In this document: piece by piece, positions 1 to 12,540 of the stretch | Position numbering within the stretch: position 1 is the stretch's first letter | How the letters are laid out: each line of letters opens with the position of its first letter | NCBI RefSeq assembly: GCF_020497125.1 | Contig: NC_059079.1 | Coordinates: 16,449,553-16,513,552, forward strand | From: Mauremys mutica | Lineage: Eukaryota; Chordata; Testudines; Geoemydidae | Length of the DNA: 64,000 nucleotides | Direction: 5' to 3' | Made by a program: the position numbers and the translations under genes | Notes under the pieces: model-generated | The model's input: the letters and a program-made list of their open reading frames with translations, nothing else | What the model was told of the DNA's origin: nothing | Database searches by the model: none

Positions 1-429
1 ATATGAAGCAGAGCTGAACAAATAACAGTAAATAACATATTGAATGAAAGTAACTTCATTCTGTTCACCAGTTGACTGAAAACAGATTGTCTCTTCTTGC
101 AAATACCATTTACTCTATGGGTGCCTGTTTGAAATTTGGAATCTGTGATACAAGTTGTGTTGCTTAATTCTGTTCAGTCACATAAATCAAATGATAATGC
201 TTCTTTTTGTTGACTAGATGGGTGTAACTTTTGTAATCAGGTTTATAAGCTCCAGAAAGCAAAAATTTAAAATTGTTTGTTTTCTGTAAATACTTGTGAT
301 AGTAAAATTCAATCAAAGTTAAGGAAGGCTGTCACCACAGGAGGAAACAAACATGAAAATCAATCCCATCAAATTAACTTATCTTTTTTTGATTAGGTTA
401 CAAATTTAGTTGATTAAGTATATTACATC

Positions 430-1578
430 AACACTACTACTTTGACTTCTGTAAGGCATTTGACTTGGTACTGCATGACATTTTGATTAAAAAAGTGGAA
501 TGATATAAAATTACTATGGCACACATTAAATGTGTTAAAAGCTGGCTAATGGATAGTTCTCAATGTAATTCTAAATAGGGAATCCTCATTCAGTGGGCGT
601 GTTTCTTGTTTCCTGCAAGGAATCTCTTTTTGGTTCTATGCAATTTAACATTTTTTTTTTATCAATGACCTAGAAGAAAACATAAAACCATCACTGATAA
701 AGTTTGCAAGTGATATGAAAATTGGGGGAGTGATAAATAATGAAGAGAGCAGGTCACTAATACAGAGAGAGATTTATTATTTGAGTGCAAGCAAACACTA
801 TGTGTTTTAGTATGACTAAATGTAAATGAACATATCTAGGAACAAAGAATGTAGGCCATATTTACAGGTTGGGGGACTCTGTCCTGGGAAGTAGTGATAC
901 TGAAAGAGATTTGGAATGTGGGGTGGATACTAAACTGAACACGAGTTCCCCGTGCAATGTTGTAGCCAAAAGGGTTAACGTGATCCTTGGGTGCATAAAC
1001 AGTGGATTCTTGAGTAGGAGTGAAGAGGTTATTTTACCTCTGTTTTTGGTGCCTGTGCAACGGCTGCTTAAATACTGTGTCCAGTTTTGGTTTCCACAAT
1101 TCAAGAAGGATTTTGATAAATTGGAGACGGTTCAGAGAAGAGCTACAAGAATGATTGAAGGATTTAAAAACATGCTTTATAGTGATTGACTCAAGGAGCT
1201 CAATCTATTTATCTTAACAAAGAAAAGGTTACGGGGTGACTTGATTACAGTCAATTAGCACCTACATGGGGATCAAATATTTAATAGTGGGTTCTTCAGT
1301 CTAACTGTGAAAAGTATAACATGATCCAGTGTCTGGAAGCTGAAACTAGCCAAATTCAGGCTAGGTGTAAATTTTTAGCAGTGAGAGTAATTAACCACTG
1401 GAACAATTTACCAAGAGTTGCGGTGGATTCTCCATCACTGACAATTTTTAGATCAAGATTGGATGTTTTTCTAAAAGATATACCTCTAGGAATTATTTTG
1501 GAGAAGTTCTATGGCCTGTGTTATGGGTCAGACTAGATGATCACAGTGGTCCCTGCTGGACTTGGAATCTGTGAATTC
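430..1578 (+). mobile_element. CR1-type LINE fragment, 3' part
   Basis: Decayed reverse transcriptase coding sequence is visible: AFDLVLHDILI-like near 450, then PLFLVPVQRLLKYCVQFWFP near 1040. Its end at 1321-1536 encodes NHWNNLPRVAVDSPS and the closing DVF. The untranslated tail GGTCAGACTAGATGAT leads to a CR1-style 3' end. Stops and frameshifts show it is dead. Confidence 0.85.
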
Positions 1579-2040
1579 AAATGGATATTTGCAGAAAACA
1601 TTTTTCCATCTCTTGTAATGAGGTGCTGCAAAAGAGAAACGGGATTTAAGGAATAATTTGAAGGAGGTGGCAGTCACCTGCCACATGGAAATGAGAAGCT
1701 ATTTCAAGCATTTGACAAGGCATGAAAGAAGGTGGAAAGCTAAGAGTGGGAGTCAGAGATGAGGGAAGCAGTTAGGAGAAAGGAAAGCAGATTATAAAAA
1801 TCCCAAATAGTATTAACTCTCAAAAACAAATAAGTACAAAGAAAAGAAGCCTGAAAGTTAGCTTAAAGAATATTTTGTCATTAATGCTCAATGCATACTG
1901 CTTTTACTGTTCTCCTTTATGAATGGACTAGTTATATTTGCAAGGGTAAAATCATCACATTTTCACAGATCATTTTCGGAATCAACATTTATTTAATTGC
2001 CTCAGGTCTTATGAGATATTGATTGCATTTTATAAGATAC

Positions 2041-2069
2041 TGCGCGCGCGCACACACACACACACAGAG
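2041..2069. repeat. (GC)n/(AC)n microsatellite
   Basis: A run of GC dinucleotides passes directly into AC dinucleotides. Purine/pyrimidine alternation throughout makes it a candidate for left-handed DNA. Confidence 0.95.
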
Positions 2070-2284
2070 AATAAAAATAATGCTATAATTTCTTACCTCT
2101 TCTGGGACATACATATATAAAAATAAGAGTGAGAGAGCTTCTTGTTTTATGGTAAGCTTGGGTTGGGAATGTGTGTTAGTCTTTGTCAGGCACTTCAGCT
2201 AATAGAAATGCTGAAGTTATGCTTGAAAAATGAAGTAACATACTTTGAAGGTAAATAACTTACATCCAGTTTGTGCCAGTGAAG

Positions 2285-2678
2285 CAGAGCCCTGGTTGGG
2301 GGATTGTGTGGAGGTGCACAGTCCCAGGGAACTGCAGAAGAACATGGTGCTTCAGAGAGGCGGCTGCTGCATCATCTTATTGGTGAGGCACACTACACCT
2401 CACTTCTCAGTCAACTAGTTCTGTTGGCTGGTGCAAGGTGGGGAGGGGAAAGGGGCTTCCTCCCTGCACTTTTTGGAGGTTGTACCAGTGAGATGTTATC
2501 CCAGCCCTTGTGCTCAGGGGACCCCAGATCTGCGGTTGGGAAAGCATTTTCCTCCAGGTCAGATTGGCGGGGACCTTGTTGGTGTGGGGGGGTCCATCTT
2601 CCACTGCAGCCTGGGGTATGAATCACCTGTTGAGATCATCTGGGCGTGTCTCATTTAATCCCCTGCCATTGTAAGAGA
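2285..2678 (+). repeat. Unclassified GC-richer repeat, possibly an old LINE 3' end
   Basis: The stretch is richer in G and C than its surroundings. It ends with CTGGGGTATGAATCACCTG and a TCTCATTTAATC motif, which resemble the tail of an old L3/CR1-related LINE as I remember it. The open frames here have no recognisable domain. Confidence 0.3.
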
Positions 2679-2933
2679 TGTCTACACTGAGTTCTAAAAC
2701 CCGCAGCAGTGAGTCTCAGAGCCTGGGTCTACAGATTCAGACTCACACTACAATGCTCAAAACAGCTGTCAAGAAGTTCGGGCTCGGCAAGGGGGGTGGG
2801 TTTCAGATGCTGAGCTCTAGCCTCTGACATACAATGTCTACACTGCTGTTTTTAGCACTGTAGCGTGAGCTTGAGACTGTAAACCTGAGCTCTAAGAGTT
2901 GTTGCCGCAGGTTTTAAAACTCAATATACAGAT
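2679..2933. repeat. Foldback element with about 100-bp imperfect inverted arms
   Basis: The left arm from 2679 (TCTACACTGAGTTCTAAAAC onward) pairs with the reverse complement of the right arm ending at 2933 (GGTTTTAAAACTCAATATAC). Similarity continues inward to GCTCAAAACAGC / GCTGTTTTTAGC. This is MITE-like. No clear target-site duplication was seen. Confidence 0.6.
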
Positions 2934-3084
2934 AGAGGCCTTGGGCACTGGTGGTCCCCCTGTCTCTCCTGTTCTCAGCCTGTGGTGCACAGCAGTTTAG
3001 TTTCCTGAGAACTAAAATACTTTAGTTAAACTAAAGTTATTGGCCTCATCATAGGCACATTTGGGTGAAATTTATAGTTTATGT

Positions 3085-3130
3085 TAGGAGGTCAGACTAG
3101 ATGACCTGCTCTGGCCTCACACTCTGTGGA
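3085..3130 (+). mobile_element. CR1 3' tail fragment
   Basis: The motif GGTCAGACTAGATGACC followed by TCTGGCCTCAC matches the terminal untranslated part of CR1. The rest of the element is absent. Confidence 0.6.
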
Positions 3131-4201
3131 AGAGCTGCAATTACGACTAGCCCCTGTGCCTCTTCTCCTGTCACTTGGTGTGGGGACTGACCACAAGGCA
3201 ATATGTGATGTATCGAGTTAGGTCCATGGGTTCTGAATATATCGACGCTGTATTTTAAATCTCATTCATTTTCTTCTCCAAATGTCTGCTTTTATGACAC
3301 CTAAGTAAATGTTAATGAAATTCTTTTACCCCTCAGTGGTTTTGAACACAATGGGCAGCGTTATTTTTCAGATAAGGTTCACGGAGCTCTTTGCTTCCAT
3401 GGAGTTGAATGTGTGGCTAGTGGAAAGATCAGTGGTCTAATGTGTTCATTGTTTGAATGTCAAGAGAATTCGGAACCCCAGTTTGTTAAATTATGGCCTT
3501 TTTTAATGGGCTCGTTTAGGCTCTTGTAAATTGTAATCGGCAAATTAGATGTGTTGCCCTCACAGCATTAGGGTTAGCACTCCAGGGACTCCCTGCTCCT
3601 TCTTTTCTTTTCTTTTTTTTATGTTTAAAGTGAAACTAAGCAGGGAATTAGGTGTTTGATATGCGAGATTGGTTCTATGTTGGGTACGCTAGCTGCATAC
3701 CGATGTCGATCAATGCTGAAGGAAGAACAGTGAATGCAGTATTGCAGTCCAAGTAGAACTATCCATGAAAAAAATGATGGCTGTAACAATGTCTTTATGA
3801 TTTGATAGAAATGGTAGCTCTGGGTCATAAAAGCAAACACAGAAGGATAAATAAAGCCATGGCAAAGCTCCAAAAGAGAATATTTGGTGTTATTTGGAGC
3901 AGGGATTCAAAGATTGCAATATCAGCTTTTGTATAAAAACGTAATCTGTCAGCCTTTTCAACACTCAGCCCCCCTTCTCTTCTGTCTCTCATACCACCTC
4001 ATGATTCAGCACCTTTAAAAATAAATAAATAAAACCTACCTAGTAGCTCAATCATCCAGAACTTTTTCCCCTTCCATCATTATCTTTTTAGATAAATTCT
4101 CTTTTATACCAGGAAAATACACATTTTTGGTGATGGGGGCAAGCTTTCCCCTTTCTAATTTCAGCTCATTTAACTGGAGGTGAAGATCCAGCTGGTCAGA
4201 G

Positions 4202-4614
4202 CAGGGCCACCCAGAGGGGGAGGCAAGAGGGGCAGTTTGCCCCGGGCCCCGCAGGGGACCCCATGAGAGTTTTTTGGGGCCCCTGGAGTGGGGCCCTTCA
4301 CTCGCTCCGGGAGCTCCAGAAAACTCTCGCGGGGCCCGGGCCCCCGGAGCTTCTTCCGTTCTGGGTCATCGTCAGCAATTCGGTGGCGGAGGGTCCTTCC
4401 ATTCCGGGACCCACCACTGAAGTGCCCCGAAGTCCCGCGGTGGGGGGGTCTTGCCTGCACTTCAGCGGCAGGTCCCGGGGCAGGTCTTCGGCGGCAGGGG
4501 TTCCTTCTGCCCCAGAACCTGCCGCCGAAGTGCCGAGTCTTTGACGGCCATTCGGCGGCGGGGGCCCCCTGCCGCCGCAGACCCCAGGCCCCCTGAATCC
4601 TCTGGGTGGCCCTG
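4202..4614. mobile_element. hAT-type MITE, GC-rich, with perfect TIRs and 8-bp TSD
   Basis: The 413-bp element starts CAGGGCCACCCAGAG and ends with its exact reverse complement, CTCTGGGTGGCCCTG. A perfect 8-bp target-site duplication, GGTCAGAG, flanks it at 4194-4201 and 4615-4622. An 8-bp duplication with CAG-starting ends is the hAT hallmark. The interior is very GC-rich and produces long spurious open frames; there is no transposase. Confidence 0.92.
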
Positions 4615-4660
4615 GGTCAGAGTTCTAATATTTGGGAAGCAGCTCCCTGAACCTGTTGTG

Positions 4661-4885
4661 CAGGGGTTCTCAAACTGGGGGTCGGGACCCCTGAGGGGGT
4701 CGTGAGGTTATTACATGGAGGGGTCACAAGCTGGCAGCCTCCACCCCAAACCCCGCTTTGCCTCCAGCATTTATAATGGTGTTAAATATATTTTAAAAAG
4801 TGTTTTTAATTTATAAGGAGGGGGTCGCACTCAAAGGCTTGTTATGTGAAAGGAATCACCAGTAAAAAAAGTTTGAGAGCCACTG
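4661..4885. mobile_element. hAT-type MITE (CAGGGGTTCTCAAACT family)
   Basis: It begins CAGGGGTTCTCAAACTGG and ends GTTTGAGAGCCACTG, an imperfect inverted repeat of the start. The flanks CTGTTGTG (4653-4660) and CTCTTGTG (4886-4893) agree at 7 of 8 positions, as for a hAT duplication. It lies 46 bp after the end of the previous MITE. A second copy of the family is at 23333. Confidence 0.9.
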
Positions 4886-5955
4886 CTCTTGTGAGACTGT
4901 CCTACATCTTTGTAACTTCACACTTTAAACAATCTCTTGTCTTCTTGCAGGATGGTGGCTGTCTTTAAATAATGATACACTGTCTTTGTTTCAATATTAC
5001 AGCACCAATGTTCAAGTAATTTGGGTTGTAATTGGCTAGCCATATCTCCTACTATTTATTTTCTTATTTCTCCCCATTTAATATAGTAATAGTCAGTGGA
5101 GCAGGAAAGCATTGTGACAGCATAATGGCATATTGTTTGAAAGCAATTGTCTTCCATTTCCAAGGCTTCTGTTTAAAATGCAATTGTTATCTGCTAATAT
5201 ATCTGGGATACATTATTGCAGGATTGATCAGTAAAGAACTTGTTGGTGCTATGGTCCTATTTAATTATGTACGTGTTTGTATGTATATAATAAATGTATT
5301 GTAAAAAGAAACTCTGTAGATGCTGCACTAGCTGGCTAAATATTATTTGTAAGATGCATCTGCTGAAGTTTAGATAAGCTTATTGTTCATGGAATGTGGA
5401 AACAACTCCATATAGTGACAAAAGAAAAAGAACCTAATACCCTGTGTGTAATGCAATAACCACAGAATTACAATTGCCTTGTGTAAAAAGTATCTGCTAA
5501 TGAAGGCAGATAATAGAATTCTTGCAAATGCAAATGCTAACTGGCTCCCCAGTGCTAGGCAGAGAACTGAAAAGTGGTACCAGCTGGAGGAAAAAGACAT
5601 CTAAAAATGCATTAAAAAGAAGATGCCTTAGATGCATGTTTGTTTAGGTAAATACTTGTATAAATGATCTTATGAGAGTCTTATTAAGAAGCAAACTGAG
5701 AATACTAACAGAATGTTATAGGAAATCATCAGGAAACCCAAAGGATATTTGTATGCAGACTGGATAATGACAGTCCTGGGAACAGTGTGGTAGCATTTAC
5801 ACTACAATCACCTAGCACAGAGGACGGCCTTTTGAGGAGTATTTAAGTAGTAGTAATAAGTGGAGCTTGTAAAAGCCAATACTTCCTATTATCCCAAAAA
5901 GTAAAAGAATGCCCTGCTGAACAGAGATTTAATTTTAAAAACAAAACAGAATATC

Positions 5956-5973
5956 GTGTGTGTGTGTGTGTGT
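5956..5973. repeat. (GT)n microsatellite
   Basis: About nine uninterrupted GT units. Confidence 0.9.
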
Positions 5974-6353
5974 ATTTTTACACATGCATGCATATAAATT
6001 GCATTTACTGTAGCAATAAGTGATGAATGTGCCCTATTACCAGGCTAAGAGGGGCATTCAGCACATGAATCACTCTGTGTGTAATTTCCTCTGTAGTTTC
6101 TTAATCTTTCAGCATTTTTCCACTCTAGTCTCCTCAGCATGAACACTGTTTCAAATAATTTCTTCCTAAATAGATGTGGTAAGTTCATGAAGAGCCCAGC
6201 CCACATAAAGGAAGTGGGTGTATGCTGGTTTTTCACACAGCAATGGGGGGAGAGAAACATTTTTAAAAGAAATGGTCCCTTTAATAGTCAACTTTTTAAC
6301 ACTTCTGTGCTCCTTCCTGCAATTACCTATTGTTGTCTTTACAGTACCTTATA

Positions 6354-6578
6354 CAGGCAAGTCTCATCTTACGCGGGGGTTCCGTTCCGCGGTTAGCACG
6401 TAAAGCGAAAACCGCGTATAGTCAAAATTACATTGAGTTGAATGGCGGGCGGAATAGCCCGCACTACAGGTACAGTATTAAAAAAAATTTTCTCTTTTTT
6501 TTTTTCTTTTTTGGTTTTTGCCAACCGCGTAAAGCTGAAATCGCGCATGTTAAATGTGCGTAAGATGCGACAGATCTG
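6354..6578. mobile_element. Tigger/mariner-like MITE with TA duplication
   Basis: The element is bounded by TA on both sides (6352-6353 and 6579-6580). It starts CAGGCAAGTCTCATCTTACG and ends with an imperfect reverse complement, CGTAAGATGCGACAGATCTG. The TA duplication and CAG start fit Tc1/mariner Tigger-type elements. There is no coding capacity. Confidence 0.78.
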
Positions 6579-7182
6579 TAGTGCACTTCTGCTCTGCTAA
6601 GTAACATTATGGGGTTGAACTTGAAGCACTGTTTGGCCCTGCTGTTGGAACTTCATAAATAACAACGATGAGCCACAATAAAGTTTAGTTCTTTTTTCCT
6701 TAGGGGTGTGGGCTCACCAGTACTAATAGGAGTAAAACTTCTTATTGTCATTTTAAAAAGTGAATATGACTCTGAATACGCAGAGCCGAGAAGAAAGTGC
6801 TATTTTTATGGGATATTCACTTCTCGGAGTCCAACACTGCTTTTAAGTACAGTGTGCTGCAGTTTCACAGTGCTGAGTAGAATATTTATCATTAAAGTAC
6901 AATCTGCTTTAATGCATCAATTATTTTCAGTTCCAGATTATAACTCCATACACAGGTATTGGTTGTATAAAGTCACTCCAGCAATAATCCTCTCCCCCTG
7001 CAGAGTCTGTGTGCTCATGCTCCGATTGGAGAGAGGGGCTGTGCTATGCGTTCCTGCTGAGTGAGCAGACGGCCTGACTGCAGGTTGCCTGGGCTGGGCC
7101 TCCTGCCTGATTATGAATTGGCCTCCTGCATAATCAGAATTGGCTGCAAAATCAGAATGGGCCTTGCTGATTATTACTTATC

Positions 7183-7456
7183 CAGGGCGGCTCCAGACCC
7201 CAGCACGCCAAGCGCATGCTTGGGGCGGCATGCCGCGGGGGGCGCTCTGCCGGTCCCCGGGAGGGCGGCAGGCGGCTCTGGTGGACCTCCCGCAGGCGTG
7301 CCTGCGGATGGTCCGCTGGTCCCACGGCTCCACCGGACCCTCCGCAGGCACGCCTGTGCGGGAGGTTCACCGGAGCCGCGGGACCGGTGACCGGCAGAGC
7401 GCCCCCTGCGGCATGCCGCCCTGCTTGGGGCGGTGAAATGTCTAAAGCCGCCCCTG
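7183..7456. mobile_element. hAT-type MITE (CAGGGGCGGCT family)
   Basis: The 274-bp GC-rich element has ends CAGGGCGGCTCC and AAAGCCGCCCCTG. It is flanked by a perfect 8-bp duplication, TACTTATC, at 7175-7182 and 7457-7464. Internal segments around CGCAGGC repeat in both orientations. A related copy sits inside another MITE at 23373, and a more distant one is at 54452. Confidence 0.92.
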
Positions 7457-7574
7457 TACTTATCAATTATATAATTATAAAGATTATAAAATTATGTAAA
7501 TAGTACAGAAGATTTTGATCATCCTCAACGTCTACTGCCTCACAACTGATGGAAATGGAATGAGGAAAGAGGAT

Positions 7575-7830
7575 CCAGCAGCTAGGGCACAGGACTCCGG
7601 GTTAGGGAAATAGTGGTTGTATTCCCAGCTCTGTTCGGTGACCTTTTTGCAGCTCACTTATCCTCTCTGGCCTCAATTCTCCTAGCTGTACAATTGGTGT
7701 AGGAAGTCTCAACCCCTAGATGAATTAGGGAACTATTAATTAATTAGTGATAATAAGGCACTTTGGATAATACACAAATAAATATACAACTGCAAAGTGT
7801 CTGCTTATTGTTATGAAATTCCTGACCAGG
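7575..7830 (+). repeat. MIR-type SINE
   Basis: A degraded tRNA-derived SINE: a GCTAGGGCACAGGACTCCGG head and a GTGACC...CTCACTTATCCTCTCTGGCCTCA core, followed by a GGCACTTTGGATAAT-like tail. It is old and diverged. Confidence 0.5.
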
Positions 7831-7999
7831 GTAAATAGATACCCATTACATTCCAATCCTATGTCTTAACCACCAGTCCAGACAAAGCTTAGAATTGAGA
7901 GTTACTAATAATGGACTCTGCAGATATAACACTGAGCAACTGGTCTTCCTGTAACAGTGCAACTCATAACTTCAGCCTCAAGCTAGAGCATTTAAAGGA

Positions 8000-8680
8000 G
8001 TATTAAGGATCTGATTTTGTCACAGAGGTCATGGATACCGTGACTTCTCTGGCTTCTGCCTGCCACAACGGAGCTGGAACAGCTGTCAGCCTCCCACCCA
8101 AGAGCAGCAGCAGGGCTGGAGTGGCGGCCTGAGCTGGAGCAGTGGCTGGCAGTCTGACCATACTGCTGGAGTAGTGGCTGCCAGAACAGCGGACAGGGCT
8201 GGGTCAGCCCCCACTAAAGCAGATGCAACAGCTGCTGCCACAAGAGCAGCTCCTGAGGCTGCTGGGTTGGGGGCCCGGGGCTGGAGCAGTGGCCACTGCC
8301 TCAGGAGCAGCAGCCAGGGCCAGGTCAGCCCCAAGGGCTGGGCAGAAGCAGCAGCTGCCACCACAGGAGCAGACCCTGGGGCCGAATCAGCTCCCAGGGC
8401 TAGAGCAGGAGCAGCGGCTGTCAGGGTCAGCAGTCAGCCATTGCTGCAAGAGCAGCGGCTGGGCTGGAGCAGTGGCCGGGCTGGGTCAATGCTGCAGGAG
8501 GAGCGGCAGGATTGGAGCAGCGGCCTGCAGTCAGCCCGTGGCTGTTAGGTTCCCACCCCCCAGGGTGTTTTTAATAAAAGTCACGGACAGGTTGCAGGCT
8601 TCCGTGAATTTTTTTTTATTGCCCGCGATCTGTCCATGACCTTTATTAAAAATACTTGTTGCAAAATCTTAACCTTAAGT
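8000..8680. repeat. Repeat element with a GGAGCAG-rich variable tandem interior
   Basis: The two ends are loosely inverted. TTAAGGATCTGATTTTGTCA...GAGGTCATGGA on the left corresponds to TCCATGACC...GCAAAATCTTAACC on the right. Between 8060 and 8540 are irregular tandem units around GCTGGAGCAGTGGCTG. The Ala/Gln-rich open frames here are products of this repeat, not genes. Confidence 0.55.
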
Positions 8681-9793
8681 ATTATTGACAGGAGGAAGAG
8701 AGTGAGAACAGATTAGTCAAATTTTAATCTTTCTTTTTAATGGTCTGGCTGAGACACATGTAACAATCAAACCCTGTAATTTTCCATTTAATTTTAAAGG
8801 AAATAAGTGCCAATGCCAGCTGTCTATATTTTTTTTAAAAAGCCTAGTTTGTTTTGGAATTGGTGTTCGGGGGGGAGGGGAATAGAATTTAACAAATAAA
8901 GTTTGAAGTTTATGGCAGATATCTGTATTATTGTATGACTATTATGTAAACCTCAGTTTGATTGCTATATAGTTCAAAGGATGTAAACTCCTGCCACAGC
9001 TGACCCCATGTCAGGAAGGCAGACAATGGCTTTTAAAACCCAGTCACTGGTACTTAACTGACAATACAGGTGTCAAAACCTTTGAAGTTTTGCCTCTAAC
9101 CAAGTTGGGCCCAACATCCATTGTTTTGGGTATGGGAGGGGGCCTTCAGGCAAGAAACTGGAAGCAAAGAACTCTAGAGTAGATAAAATCCTGAGGCCCT
9201 AAGGGGCAGTGACTGCAGAGAAGCAGTCTGAATCCCAGTCCTCAGAAGTGGAAGTACCTAGGATAAATTGGGGTTACGCTTTGAGGGAAATGTTAAAAGG
9301 GAAACCATATGTGTGTAGGTCTCCTGTTTTAGACCTTTTCCTGTGAATCCTATGTTCTTATAGATAAATAAATAATTGTTTTGAAACAACTATTCTGAGT
9401 CCCCGTATTTACCTGGTGATCAGTCACTCCTAAAGGGAAGTCTCTCTTGCAGGTGCAGTTAGACCTGCTGAGAAATCATGGCTGGGTTCTGTAGCTTGGA
9501 CTATGAAGGGAAGAATCATGGGATTCCACCCTGAGATGAGTGACGGCACAGGGCCTGTCACTTGAAAGGATGCAATGGAGAGAGATAGAAGAGGGATCAA
9601 AGCTGCAGCTAATCCTGTAACTGTGATCATGGGGTATTAATTTTAGGCTTTGAATCTGTGTGTGTAATTGGTGCATATCTTTATGATTGATTTAGGGAAT
9701 CGGGGGATGATCCTAAGTACTGAGCACCCTCAACTCACATTGAAGCCAATGGAAGTTGAGGGCAATTTTGCAGGATCAAACTCTATGGTGAAT

Positions 9794-9822
9794 CTTTTCT
9801 TTCTTTCTTTCTTTCTTTCTTC
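9794..9822. repeat. (TTTC)n microsatellite
   Basis: Six to seven TTTC units in a row. Confidence 0.9.
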
Positions 9823-10439
9823 ACTTTTTATTTTATCTCTGTGCCTCCTCCTGTTGCCATGGAAACATGCAGTAGCAGTTAAATTGTACTGCTAACATGC
9901 CTTTTCCTGTAGTAGAATGGTAATAGCTAATATTTGATCTAGCCCAAGTGCTGACTCAGGGATGCTGTTGTACATATACTCTGCCTCTTTACTCTTTTTA
10001 ATGAATAATGCATCAGTCTCATTCACCTTGTGCGTCTTAAAAGTGATATCCAGTCACAGTTAATTACTTCAATTTTCTTTTTTGATGCCTACACCATTGA
10101 AGTGTTGGAATTAGCTGATGTTATGAAACTGACTTTAAAAACTCTGCTGAATTTGGAACAAAATGGCACAGGGCAGTGAGAAGCATGAGACGTATCTTTC
10201 TAAGCAAAAGTTGTAGAAATCCATATGCTAGTCTGAATAATCTACCCCATATTTTTCCCTATGGAAAAATGTAAATAGAGATTTTTTTCTCCAGCACGTT
10301 CAATTATATAAATCTAACATTGCATTCCAACTAACTTTTAAAAGCATCACAATTTGCTTTGTGTAGTGCTCCATCAAGCTGAACGGAAACTTTTTTTTTA
10401 AACCCACCAGAAATAGAATCTCAAATTAAATGTATACCC

Positions 10440-12540
10440 CAAATTTAAAAAATAGTAAGAGGATCAAAAAAAGCCACCATGGCTAAACAACAGAGTTAAA
10501 GAGGTGGGTAGAGGCAAAAAGGCATCCTTTAAAAATTGGAAGTCAACTCCTACTGAGGAAAGTAGAAGGAAGTGTAAATTATGGCAAGTTCAAGTATAAT
10601 TAGGCAGGCTAAAAAAGAATTTGAGAGCAACTAGCAAGAGACTCAAAAACTAACAGCAAAATATTAAGTACATCAGAAGCAGGAAGCCTGCCAAACAATC
10701 AATGGGGCCACTGAACTATCGACGTGCTAAAGGAGCACTCAAGGAAAACCAGGCCATTGTGGAGAAACTAAATGAATTCTTTGCATTGGTCTTCACTGCA
10801 GAGGATGTGAGGGAGATTCTCAGACCTGAGCTATTCTTTTTAGGTGTCAAATCTGAGGAACAGTCTCATACTGATGTCAATAGAGCAGGTTTTGGAACAA
10901 ATTGATAAATTAAGCACCAGCTCCAGATGTACAGAACTACTAACTGTGGTATGTAACCTATCACTTAAATCAGCCTCTGTACCAGATTACTGGAGGATAG
11001 CTAATGTGACACTAATTTTTTTTAAAAGGCTCCAGAAGCGATCCTGTCAATTACAGGCTGGTACACCTAACTTCAGTACCAGGCAAACTGCTTGAAACTA
11101 TAGCAAAGAACAGAATTGCCAGGTGCATAGAGTAACACAGTTTGTTGGGGGAAAGTCAACACGGCTTTTGTAAAGGGAAATCACGCCTCACCAATCTATT
11201 AGAGTCCTTTGAGGGGGTCAACAAACATATGGACAAGGGTGAGCCAGTGGATATTGTGTACTTGGACTTTCAGAAGGCCTTGGTCAAGGTCCTTCACCAA
11301 AGGCTCTAAGCAAACTAAGCAGTCTTGGGGTAAGAGGGAAGATCCTCTCATGGATCAATAACTGGTTAAAAGACAGGAAACAAAGGACAAAAATGAATGG
11401 TCAGTTTTCATAATGGAGAGAGGTAAATAGCAGAGTCCCCCAGAGATGTGTACTGGGACCAGTTCTGTTCATCATATTCATGAATGATCTAGAAAAAGGG
11501 GTAAACAGTGAGGTGGCAAAGTTTGCAGACCATACACAATTACTCAAGATCATTAAGTCCAAAGCAGACTGTGAAGAGTTACAAAGGGATCTCACAAAAC
11601 TGTGTGATTGGGCATATGAAATGGAATGTTGATAAGTGCAAAGTAATGCATATTGGAAAACATAATCTCAATTATACATATAAAATGATGGGGTCTAAAT
11701 TAGCTGTTACCACTCAAGAAAGAGATCTTGGAGTCATTGTGGATAGTTCTCTGAAAACATCTGCTCAATGTGCAATAGCAGTCAAAAGAGCTAACAGTGT
11801 TAGGAACTATTAGGAAAGAGACAGATAATAGGATGGTAAACAACATAATACCACTATATAAATCCATGGTACATCCAAACTTTGAATACTGTATGTAGCT
11901 CTGGTTAAAGATATATTACAAATGGAAAAGCCACAGAGAAGGGCAACCAAAATGATTAAGGGGTATGAAACAGCTTCCATATGAGGAGAGATTTAAAAGA
12001 CTGGGACTTTTCAGCTTGGAAAAGAGACAGCTGAGGGGGGATGTCATGGAGGTCTATAGAATCATGACTAATGTGGAGAAAATGAAGAATAAGGAAGTGA
12101 TATTTACCCTTTCGCAGGACACAAGAACCCTGGGTCACCCAATGAAATTAATAGGCAATAGGTTTAAAACAAACAAAAGGAAGGAACTGGTTTTTCACAC
12201 AATGCACAGTCAACCTGTGGAACTTGTTGCCAGGGGATGCTGTGAAAGCCAAAACCATAATTGGGTTCAAAAAAGAATTAGATAAATTCATGGAGAATAG
12301 CTTCATCAATGGCTATTAGCCAAGATTGTCACAGATGTAACCCCGTGCTCTGGCTATCCCTAAGCTTCTGACTGCTAGATCCTGGGACTGGATAACAGAG
12401 TATGGATCACTTGATAATTGCTCTGGTCTGTTCACTTCCCTTTGAAGCACCTGGCATCGACCACTGTCGGAAGACAGGATACTGGGCAAGATGGACCATT
12501 TGTCTGACCCAGTATGGCTGTTTTTATGTTCTAATTTTAT
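10440..12540 (+). mobile_element. CR1-type LINE, about 2.1 kb, 5'-truncated and decayed
   Basis: Reverse-transcriptase fragments appear in order: VPDYWRIANVTLIF near 10977, YLDFQKAL near 11260 (Asp of AFD lost), a Met-Asn-Asp-Leu block near 11480, and ERDLGVIVDSSLK near 11720. The last is [20 protein letters not shown] from 11968. The untranslated end includes ACTGGGCAAGATGGACCATT and CAGTATGGCTGTTTTTATGT. Multiple frameshifts inactivate it. It ends only about 130 bp before the first PATJ exon. Confidence 0.9.

Noticed and set aside
4170..4705. Open frames of 84 to 102 codons at 4.2-4.7 kb.
   Set aside because: They are confined to the GC-rich hAT-type MITE at 4202-4614 and its edges.
8086..8639. 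Ala/Gln-rich open frames of 92 to 138 codons.
   Set aside because: They are translations of an irregular GGAGCAG tandem array in more than one frame.
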